Shown here: one piece after another, positions 1 through 5,527 of the stretch
Position numbering within the stretch: the first letter of the stretch is position 1
Layout: every line of letters begins with the position of its first letter
Assembly (NCBI GenBank): GCA_039914705.1
Contig: JBDSOT010000113.1
Location: 1-7,215, forward strand
Direction: 5' to 3'
Length of the DNA stretch: 7,215 nt
From: JBDSTW01 sp039914705
GTDB taxonomy: Bacteria; Pseudomonadota; Gammaproteobacteria; SURF-13
The notes under the pieces: generated by a model
What the model was told of the DNA's origin: nothing
Seen by the model: only the letters and a program-made list of their open reading frames with translations
The model's database searches: none
Translations under genes and position numbers: made by a program

Positions 1-16
1 TCATGGTGTAGAATAA
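1..16 (+). CDS. Possible last codons of an upstream gene (perhaps the ABC ATPase)
   Basis: Reading from base 2 gives His-Gly-Val-Glu followed by TAA at 14-16. MlaF-like ATPases of MCE transporters often end shortly after a Phe-Leu-x-Gly type sequence, and an ATPase gene usually precedes an MCE gene, so this could be its end. The support is only four codons. The frame starting at base 1 is also open, up to TGA at 118-120, but its translation resembles nothing I recognise. The true left neighbour cannot be settled from this window. Confidence 0.2.
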
Positions 17-108
17 TTCAAGCTAATAGTGCACTGCCGCGAATCAAAACGATGACTTTAAATCTTTACAACCCACTTGCGAGGCCCCGAATAACGATGC
101 TCTGCGTT

Positions 109-114
109 AAAGGA
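109..114 (+). promoter_or_regulatory. Ribosome binding site of the MCE gene
   Basis: AAAGGA lies 7 bases before the ATG at 122. It supports that start, which also places the membrane anchor right at the N-terminus. I see no convincing -35/-10 pair in bases 17-108, so the gene may be transcribed from a promoter left of the window. Confidence 0.7.
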
Positions 115-121
115 ATTTGAC

Positions 122-1075
122 ATGGAAAACCGTGCCCACGCCATCGTTGCGGGCTTGTTCGTCATTATATTCGGGCTCGCATTAGCCGCTGTCATATTAT
201 GGTTTGGCGGCGACACCGCCGAAGAGGATGTGTATGTACTGGTCTCCAAATCATCGGTGTCCGGGCTTAATCCGCAAGCGGCCGTGCGTTATCGCGGCCT
301 GCAGGTTGGTCACGTAGAAAAAATTCAACTTGATCCTCAGGATTCACGCACAATTTTAATCCGCGTTCTGATAGACCCAGCGACGCCCATCACCAAAGGC
401 ACGTATGCGGAGCTTGCCTATCAGGGATTGACCGGTCTTGCCTATATTCAACTCGATGATGATGGAACCACATCAAGGCCACACGAAACCCGGTCTGATG
501 CGCCGGCACGTATCGAGATGCGCGAGTCCCTGTTACAAGAGGTCGGCAGTTCAGCCCCGTTGTTGCTCGCCCGCGTGAGTGCACTGACTGAGCGTCTGAC
601 CGATTTGTTCAATGACGAAAACCTGACACACATCAAAAACACGCTGGCCAATGTTGAAAATGTGTCGGCGCGCTTTATCGCACTTCAGAACAAACTCGAG
701 CCCACGCTCGACGCCCTGCCTGCGGTTGCTCTGGATACCCAGAAGGCCATGAAGCACGCTGATGAGCTACTGGTCGATCTTAATAAACTGACGCTGCAGG
801 CAAAACAGAGCCTGGCAAAATTCGACCAGGTCGCTACCAGCGCGGGCAAGGTTGCGTTGAGCGCCGAGAAGATTGGCAAGGCCGGCGAAGAAGTTAGCCG
901 TGAATTACGGGCATCCGCGCTTCCAAAATTCGAGCGCCTGATGGAAGACTTAACGGTTACAGCCCGCAATCTCGATAAGCTTTTGACAACTATTGAACGG
1001 CGTCCGCAGAGCCTGATTTTCGGTAAGTCCGCAGCGCAACCGGGGCCGGGTGAAACAGGCTTTGTCCCACCTTAG
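122..1075 (+). CDS. MCE-domain protein (MlaD/PqiB family), substrate-binding part of a lipid ABC transporter
   Basis: A 317-residue inner-membrane protein with its bulk in the periplasm. Residues 8-28 form one hydrophobic helix (N-terminal anchor). Residues about 39-113 form a single MCE domain, with the typical stretch VRYRGLQVGHVEKIQL (55-70) and GLTGLAYIQL (102-111). Residues about 140-295 are charged, heptad-like and probably a long helical or coiled-coil stalk. The tail carries RPQSLIFG (294-301) and PGPGETGF (307-314), a kind of ending I recall from this subgroup. MCE proteins form hexameric rings that carry phospholipids or other hydrophobic molecules across the periplasm. It is longer than MlaD (about 180 residues) and has fewer MCE domains than PqiB (three). 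The lipoprotein gene follows after 11 bases, so the two are probably co-translated. The family is clear; the substrate is unknown. Confidence 0.92.
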   Translation: MENRAHAIVAGLFVIIFGLALAAVILWFGGDTAEEDVYVLVSKSSVSGLNPQAAVRYRGLQVGHVEKIQLDPQDSRTILIRVLIDPATPITKGTYAELAYQGLTGLAYIQLDDDGTTSRPHETRSDAPARIEMRESLLQEVGSSAPLLLARVSALTERLTDLFNDENLTHIKNTLANVENVSARFIALQNKLEPTLDALPAVALDTQKAMKHADELLVDLNKLTLQAKQSLAKFDQVATSAGKVALSAEKIGKAGEEVSRELRASALPKFERLMEDLTVTARNLDKLLTTIERRPQSLIFGKSAAQPGPGETGFVPP

Positions 1076-1080
1076 AAGGA
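1076..1080 (+). promoter_or_regulatory. Ribosome binding site of the lipoprotein gene
   Basis: AAGGA begins immediately after the TAG stop of the MCE gene and lies 6 bases before the ATG at 1087. This placement suggests that ribosomes ending the MCE gene can restart here, which would keep the two proteins in proportion. Confidence 0.75.
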
Positions 1081-1086
1081 ATCATT

Positions 1087-1695
1087 ATGGTAAAAATTTC
1101 CCTTGTTGCCGCGCTGGTGATCGCACTGTGCACTGGATGCGGCACTGCATTAAAAGACAAGCAACTGCTTGCCACATATGATTTCGGCCTGCCTGGGCAG
1201 ATCATTTCAGATAATACGACTCGGGCCATCAAGACCCGTCTGGAGGTAAACGCGGTCACCGCTCCTTCGTGGCTCGACAGCCCGGCCATTTTGTACCGGC
1301 TTGCCTATCAGGATGCGGCGCGTTTGCAGCCCTATGCAGATAGCCGCTGGGCCGCATCGCCGGCCGCTTTGATGACCTTGCGTCTGCGTCAGGCTATTGA
1401 CGCATTAGGACCGCCTGCCACGGGATCAGCCAAGCAATATGAGCTGCGTGTCACCCTTGAGGAATTCAGCCAGATATTCGATGCGTCGGATTCCAGCCGC
1501 GTATTGTTGCGCGCAAATGCGAAACTTATTAACGACGATGATCGCAGCACCCTCGCCGAGCGCACCTTCGCCATTGAGCACAAGGCGCGAACCCCCGATG
1601 CGCAAGGCGCGGTAAGCGCGCTAACGCAGGCCAGCGATGATTTCATTACTGAGCTTTTGGCTTGGATAGCAGATCTGCCATCTATTAAAAACTAG
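1087..1695 (+). CDS. ABC-type transport auxiliary lipoprotein (PqiC-like)
   Basis: A 202-residue protein beginning with Lys3, a hydrophobic stretch (4-14) and Cys-Thr-Gly-Cys at 15-18, read as a lipoprotein signal with Cys18 lipidated. Gly at +2 and no Asp fit sorting to the outer membrane. Family signs are YDFG (31-34), the Trp62...YRLAY (70-74) block and SRWAASPA (86-93), all typical of the auxiliary lipoproteins encoded beside MCE genes (PqiC, ABC_trans_aux). Such proteins are thought to dock the periplasmic MCE assembly to the outer membrane. The lipobox is slightly unusual: position -3 is Cys rather than Leu, Val or Ile. Nothing homologous follows on this strand, so it closes the cassette. 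The family assignment rests on remembered motifs. Confidence 0.85.
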   Translation: MVKISLVAALVIALCTGCGTALKDKQLLATYDFGLPGQIISDNTTRAIKTRLEVNAVTAPSWLDSPAILYRLAYQDAARLQPYADSRWAASPAALMTLRLRQAIDALGPPATGSAKQYELRVTLEEFSQIFDASDSSRVLLRANAKLINDDDRSTLAERTFAIEHKARTPDAQGAVSALTQASDDFITELLAWIADLPSIKN

Positions 1696-1707
1696 CTGCA
1701 CGTGCAT

Positions 1708-1740
1708 CGTTCTTTTACAAAAGAGCGCGCGGTAAAAGGA
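1708..1740. terminator. Inverted repeats between two convergent genes, possible weak bidirectional terminator
   Basis: The 53-base gap between the lipoprotein gene and the convergent antiporter gene holds two overlapping foldbacks. One pairs CGTTCTTTT (1708-1716) with AAAAGAGCG (1719-1727), with one G-T pair and the innermost bases opening as the loop. The other pairs CTTTTAC (1712-1718) with GTAAAAG (1732-1738) around a 13-base loop. They share bases and cannot form together. Neither is GC-rich with a T run behind it on either strand, so it is a poor intrinsic terminator. Position suggests a role in ending transcription; structure supports it only weakly. Confidence 0.3.
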
Positions 1741-1748
1741 TTCAGCTG

Positions 1749-2840
1749 TCAATGAATAACGAAGATCAGCATGACGAACGTGAAAAACAGCACCAGATGA
1801 ACCATACCTTCGAGCGCATTGGTCTCTCCGTTATTCAGATTCACCATGGCAACGAGCATGGTCAGCAGGATCATGACACCTTGCGTGGGCGTCAGCCCCA
1901 TCGTCAGCGGAATGTCGGAAATTAACGAGATAGTTTCCATCACCGGGATGGTCATCAAAACGGTTGCGAGCGACGCCCCTAGCGCGATATTGACGACGGT
2001 TTGCATGCGGTTGTCCAGCGCCGCGCGCACGGCGGTCAATATTTCGGGGCTGGCGGAAATTAGCGCCACGACCACACCGGCGAGCAGGATGGGCAAGCCC
2101 GTTTGAGTGATTCCCTCGTTTAAAAAAACTGATAACACCTCCGCCAGCGCACCGATCGCCACGATCAACGCAATCAACAAACCGATATGGTAGCGGCCAC
2201 TAACCTCGTTATGATTCCCCATCACAGTGTTCTGCGCCCTGGCCGCTTCCATAGCGGGCGTATATTCAAAAAAGTAGCGATGTTCGACGATCTGTATACG
2301 CGTAAACAGCGCGTATAAGGCAGCAATGACAACGATGTTGAAAATGGAATACAGCGCGACGTCATTAAGCTCGATAAAATCCGGGATGACCATGGTTACG
2401 CCTACCGCAACCAGGATCATCGCGATGTAGGAATTTGAACTGTCAACATTATACTTTTGCTGCCCGTGTTTGATGCCGCCAATGATGGCCGCCACCCCGA
2501 TAATGCCGTTAATGTCCAGCATCAGCGCCGCGTAGATTGTGTCCCTAACTAATGTAGGGTTATGTGCATCCTGCAACATAATGGCGAGAATGATAACCTC
2601 CACACCGACCGCAGCGCCCGTCAGGATTAAGGTGCCGTAAGGTTCGCCGTATTTGTGCGCCAGAATCTCCGCGTGATGCGCAACGCTGAAGGCAGCGGTA
2701 AGAATCACGCCCATAATCAGCGCAAACGTCAACGCAACTCCCCAGAGCCCGAACCCCAAGAGCGTGTGTTCCAGAGGATAAATTATGGCGACCACCACAA
2801 TCGCTAACAACAGGGCTTTTTCTTTAAGAATGGAAATCAC
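1749..2840 (-). CDS. chaA: ChaA-type calcium (sodium/potassium)/proton antiporter
   Basis: A 363-residue inner-membrane protein with about ten or eleven hydrophobic segments, close in length to E. coli ChaA (366). It shares the two-repeat layout of the CaCA/CAX superfamily. In the first half, HHAEILAHKYGEPYGTLIL (55-73) is followed by Glu81; in the second, SASPEILTAVRAALDN (262-277) carries Glu266 and is followed by NIALGASLAT (284-293). Glu66, Glu81 and Glu266 are the likely ion-site acids by analogy with the family. ChaA expels cations in exchange for protons, mainly under alkaline or salt stress. The linker at about 190-215 (FFEYTPAME...) lacks the run of Asp and Glu that E. coli ChaA has there. 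The start is GTG at 2838-2840 with a weak AAGG 8 bases upstream; the next in-frame Met is residue 43, too far in. It is the last gene of the minus-strand group. Exact ion preference cannot be read from sequence. Confidence 0.88.
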   Translation of the reverse strand: MISILKEKALLLAIVVVAIIYPLEHTLLGFGLWGVALTFALIMGVILTAAFSVAHHAEILAHKYGEPYGTLILTGAAVGVEVIILAIMLQDAHNPTLVRDTIYAALMLDINGIIGVAAIIGGIKHGQQKYNVDSSNSYIAMILVAVGVTMVIPDFIELNDVALYSIFNIVVIAALYALFTRIQIVEHRYFFEYTPAMEAARAQNTVMGNHNEVSGRYHIGLLIALIVAIGALAEVLSVFLNEGITQTGLPILLAGVVVALISASPEILTAVRAALDNRMQTVVNIALGASLATVLMTIPVMETISLISDIPLTMGLTPTQGVMILLTMLVAMVNLNNGETNALEGMVHLVLFFTFVMLIFVIH

Positions 2841-2876
2841 GTAGGTAACCTTGGAATTATCTGATTGTAGTTTAGC

Positions 2877-3479
2877 TTATAATATTTTTACGAAATCAGT
2901 CTCGTGCACGCCACTTGGGGTTGCCGCAGCAATTTTTAAACGATTCCAGCCGTCATGGCCGATGCGGCGCAAGGTTGCCAGGTTTTTACCGGAAATTTGC
3001 GCGGCCTCGGGAAAAGCCGCCAAGCCGCGCTCAATACTCGACTCACGTAGCAGGTGCAACATCGGATAGGGAGAACGATTAGTGTAATTTTCGATGTCGT
3101 CTGGGGAACTGCCCGCGAACTGATACCGCGGGTGAAAGCTGGCAATCTGAATTTCACCCTCTAGCCCTAAAGCAACAACGGTTGCATCGGCCTGGTCGAG
3201 GAAATCGTTATAGTCGAGGAAATCCGCAAGTACGGCAGGATGAATCAGCAAGGTGGTTTCGACATCGTCAGTATTAGCAGCCGCCAACACACGCAGTTCG
3301 CAAATCAGATCGGCAAGCAGTGCCTCCGCTGTTTCCGCCGCACTGACCGCGTAACGAATCTGATTCTTGTCATACGCGACCTTGGCGAACGGACACAGGT
3401 CGAGGCCAATCACGGCCTTTTCGAGCCAGGCTTGTGTTGCTGAGATAATACCTGCTTCGTATGCTACCGGGGCTACCAC
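2877..3479 (-). CDS. DUF1415 family protein, function unknown
   Basis: A 200-residue, probably cytoplasmic protein with no signal peptide or membrane segment. It carries the conserved blocks I associate with DUF1415: Trp18 and VIGLDLCPFAK (23-33, Cys29), FHPRYQFAG (115-123, His116), Asp127-Asp128, and NYTNRSPYPMLHLLRE (131-146, His142). The invariant-looking Cys, His, Asp and Asn residues suggest an active or metal-binding site, but that is inference. The start is GTG at 3477-3479; an in-frame TGA (3480-3482) directly precedes it, so no longer form exists, and no ATG lies near the N-terminus. Only a faint AGAAG lies about 12 bases upstream, so translation may depend on coupling to ssb, whose stop is 28 bases before. 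ChaA starts 36 bases downstream. The family call is good; the role is unknown. Confidence 0.85.
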   Translation of the reverse strand: MVAPVAYEAGIISATQAWLEKAVIGLDLCPFAKVAYDKNQIRYAVSAAETAEALLADLICELRVLAAANTDDVETTLLIHPAVLADFLDYNDFLDQADATVVALGLEGEIQIASFHPRYQFAGSSPDDIENYTNRSPYPMLHLLRESSIERGLAAFPEAAQISGKNLATLRRIGHDGWNRLKIAAATPSGVHETDFVKIL

Positions 3480-3507
3480 TCAATTATCAGGCTTCTAACA
3501 GTGGCAA

Positions 3508-3990
3508 TTAAAACGGTATGTCATCATCAAAATCACTGGCGCTGGGCCCGCCCTGCTCACCCGAGGCAGGCTGAGATTTAGCGGAGCCTGCGCCGCGCGC
3601 CTGGCCGGCGCCGGTATCTTCGCTGTAAGCCGCACTGGCCCCACCGCCGCCCTTACTGCCCAACATCTGCATCTCGCTGGCGATGATTTCCGTCATGTAG
3701 CGATCGGCCCCGGTGGTTTTATCTTGCCATTTGCGTGTGCGCAGGCTGCCCTCGACATACACCGACGAGCCTTTCTTTAAATACTCACCGACGATCTCGG
3801 CAAGGCGATTGTAGAACACCACATTATGCCACTCCGTGCGCTCCTGTTTTTCTTTGGTTTCCTTATCGTTCCAGCTGTCAGTGGTCGCCAGTGTGACGTT
3901 CGCCACGGCACCACCGCTGGGCATGTAACGCACTTCCGGATCTTTACCGAGATTGCCGATGAGGATGACTTTATTTACGCCTCTTGCCAT
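3508..3990 (-). CDS. ssb: Single-stranded DNA-binding protein SSB
   Basis: A 160-residue protein that coats single-stranded DNA in replication, recombination and repair. The N-terminal OB fold spans about 3-110, starting ARGVNKVILIGNLGKDPEVRY (2-22), and keeps the aromatic residues that stack on DNA in E. coli SSB: Trp40, Trp54, Phe60 and Trp88. A Gly/Ala/Ser-rich flexible linker (about 112-151) leads to the acidic tip DFDDDIPF (153-160), the docking site for partner proteins such as exonuclease I, RecQ and PriA. At 160 residues it is somewhat shorter than the 178 of E. coli, mainly in the linker. The ATG at 3988-3990 has a strong Shine-Dalgarno. It lies 57 bases after the YajR-like gene and 28 bases before the DUF1415 gene, all on one strand. 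A homotetramer is expected. Confidence 0.97.
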   Translation of the reverse strand: MARGVNKVILIGNLGKDPEVRYMPSGGAVANVTLATTDSWNDKETKEKQERTEWHNVVFYNRLAEIVGEYLKKGSSVYVEGSLRTRKWQDKTTGADRYMTEIIASEMQMLGSKGGGGASAAYSEDTGAGQARGAGSAKSQPASGEQGGPSASDFDDDIPF

Positions 3991-3996
3991 GAATTT

Positions 3997-4002
3997 CTCC
4001 TT
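3997..4002 (-). promoter_or_regulatory. Strong ribosome binding site of ssb
   Basis: On the minus strand AAGGAG lies 6 bases before the ssb ATG. It is the strongest Shine-Dalgarno in the window, which fits the high SSB level cells need. In the rest of the 57-base gap upstream I see no clear promoter, although SSB demand makes one plausible there or inside the transporter gene. Confidence 0.8.
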
Positions 4003-4047
4003 ATGGTTTTAAGCTGGATGATCAGAACAGAAAAAATGATTGCCGTA

Positions 4048-5481
4048 TTATGCGCGCGCCACCGAGAACTCTCCCAGTGCTTTATCGTCCAGCAATTTAC
4101 TATCTACCTTGAGGTAAGCGATGCCGTCTTCGACAATCACCACAGCCTCGACAACGCCCGGTACTTGCATCAAGCGGGCGGTTAGATGCCGGGCCTGCTC
4201 AGGCCCGACCATGCCGACATTGACCATGTGGCTACGTAAATAGCGCGGCGTTTTCATGCCGAGCGCTAATGCGGCCCACAACCCCGCTATCAGCGCGCAG
4301 AAACCGAATACGCTTGCTATGCCGTAGGCGCCGTAGAGCCAGCCGCCCGCCGACCCGCCGATGAAGGCGCCCAAAAATTGCGCCGTGGAGTACACACCCA
4401 TGGCGGTGCCTTTGCTGTCTGGCGGCGCGGCCTTGGAGATCAGCGAGGGCAGACTGGCTTCTAATGTGTTAAACGCGGCAAAGAATAAAAACAGCGCGAA
4501 GCCGATCCCTATAATGGAGTGATGACCCATCCATAGACCGAGTTCCGCAAGACCCAACAGCAGGATAGATCCCACGAACACTTCTTTCATGCGGCGCTTT
4601 TTCTCGGCTACGATAATTAACGGCACCATGGCGAGCATACCCAGCAGCAGCACCGGCAGATACACCTGCCAGTGGTGATCGGAAGCAAGCCCGGCCTGAT
4701 CACGCAAAGCGAGCGGTAACACGACAAAGCTGGCGATCAGTATCATGTGCAGCGCCAGAATGCCTGCGTTCAGGCGCATGAGCTGCGGGTCGGCGAATAT
4801 ATCTTTGAATTTTCCCGGCACTGCTTGGGTATCGCGGTGAAAGCGGCTGAGTACGGGTTGCGGCACCCAGAGCTTAAGCACACCAATACCGGCAATGGCG
4901 AGTACGGCTGTAGCCCAGAATATTCCCGGCACGCCGATCCAGCTGTTGAGGATAGGTCCTGCAACCAACGCGAACGCAAATGACAAACCGATGGTCATGC
5001 CGATGGTGGCCATCGCTTTTGTGCGCTGCTCCTCGCGCGTGAGATCAGCGACCAGTGCCATCACCGCCGCCGCGATGGCCCCTGCGCCCTGCAAGGCGCG
5101 CCCGATGATAACGCCGGTAATCGAATCGGACATCGCCGCCACGACACTGCCCAGCGCAAAGATAAGCAGGCCGATGACGATGATCGGCTTGCGCCCAAAG
5201 CGGTCGGATAGCATGCCGAATGGAATTTGCAACACGGCCTGGCTCAAACCGTAAGCGCCGATCGCCAGACCAATCAGCATAGGGGTGGCGCCCGCAAGAT
5301 TTCCCAGCGCATAAGTGGAAAATACCGGCAAAATCAGGAACAGGCCGAGCATGCGCAGCGCGTAAATACTGGCCAGCGCGGAGGTCGCGCGCCGTTCGTC
5401 CGGTGTCATGCCGGTGTTGTCTGAACGGGGAACTGCGGGGGTAATTTGATCCAAAGCGAGAGTTTCCTTTTGCGGCATCAT
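4048..5481 (-). CDS. yajR: MFS transporter of the YajR type with C-terminal ferredoxin-like domain
   Basis: A 477-residue inner-membrane transporter with twelve predicted helices (about 35-410). MFS motif A is GMLSDRFGRKP (89-99), and the helix-4 block is RALQGAGAIAAAVMALVADLTRE (about 128-150). GTAMGVYSTAQFLG (358-371) closely matches E. coli YajR, as does MTPDERRAT (25-33) near the N-terminus. After the last helix, residues about 418-477 form a soluble domain (ARLMQVPGVVEAVVIVEDG...AYLKVDSK) resembling the ferredoxin-like YAM domain of YajR. The substrate is unknown; drug export is a generic guess. The start at 5479-5481 is the first ATG after an in-frame stop (5491-5493); a second ATG follows at once. 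Neither has a Shine-Dalgarno, and Met25 would also fit the E. coli start. It heads the minus-strand group and diverges from uvrA. Confidence 0.9.
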   Translation of the reverse strand: MMPQKETLALDQITPAVPRSDNTGMTPDERRATSALASIYALRMLGLFLILPVFSTYALGNLAGATPMLIGLAIGAYGLSQAVLQIPFGMLSDRFGRKPIIVIGLLIFALGSVVAAMSDSITGVIIGRALQGAGAIAAAVMALVADLTREEQRTKAMATIGMTIGLSFAFALVAGPILNSWIGVPGIFWATAVLAIAGIGVLKLWVPQPVLSRFHRDTQAVPGKFKDIFADPQLMRLNAGILALHMILIASFVVLPLALRDQAGLASDHHWQVYLPVLLLGMLAMVPLIIVAEKKRRMKEVFVGSILLLGLAELGLWMGHHSIIGIGFALFLFFAAFNTLEASLPSLISKAAPPDSKGTAMGVYSTAQFLGAFIGGSAGGWLYGAYGIASVFGFCALIAGLWAALALGMKTPRYLRSHMVNVGMVGPEQARHLTARLMQVPGVVEAVVIVEDGIAYLKVDSKLLDDKALGEFSVARA

Positions 5482-5518
5482 GCACGTATATTAGCAGGTT
5501 TAAACTCTGGAAATCAGT
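5482..5518. promoter_or_regulatory. Divergent intergenic region between the yajR-like gene and uvrA, with possible -10 elements
   Basis: Only 37 bases separate two divergent start codons. An AT-rich core could give TATATT (5487-5492) as a -10 for uvrA on the + strand and TAATAT (5488-5493 on the - strand) as a -10 for the transporter. No good -35 partners are visible: the best for uvrA is TTTCCT at 5463-5468, inside the transporter gene, with 18 bases of spacing and 3 of 6 matches. I see no LexA box of the form CTGT-N8-ACAG here or in the adjoining 130 bases. Real promoters may lie inside the flanking genes. Confidence 0.3.
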
Positions 5519-5527
5519 ATGGATACT
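5516..5527. repeat. Inverted repeat across the uvrA start codon
   Basis: AGTAT (5516-5520), GG, ATACT (5523-5527) is a perfect 5-base inverted repeat with a 2-base centre, covering the ATG at 5519-5521. It could be an operator half-site pair or chance; a 2-base loop is too tight for an RNA hairpin without opening the inner pairs. Confidence 0.35.

Noticed and set aside
685..969. Minus-strand open frame of 94 codons opposite the MCE gene.
   Set aside because: It is entirely antisense to the coiled-coil region and rich in Ser, Ala and Arg, as expected from reversed codons.
2856..2861. GATAAT on the minus strand between the DUF1415 gene and chaA as a -10 for chaA.
   Set aside because: It would start transcription at the weak Shine-Dalgarno, and no acceptable -35 lies 16-18 bases upstream.
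4895..5254. Plus-strand open frame of 119 codons opposite the transporter gene.
   Set aside because: It is a shadow of the helices of the transporter, with low-complexity Ala/Met/Pro content and no domain.
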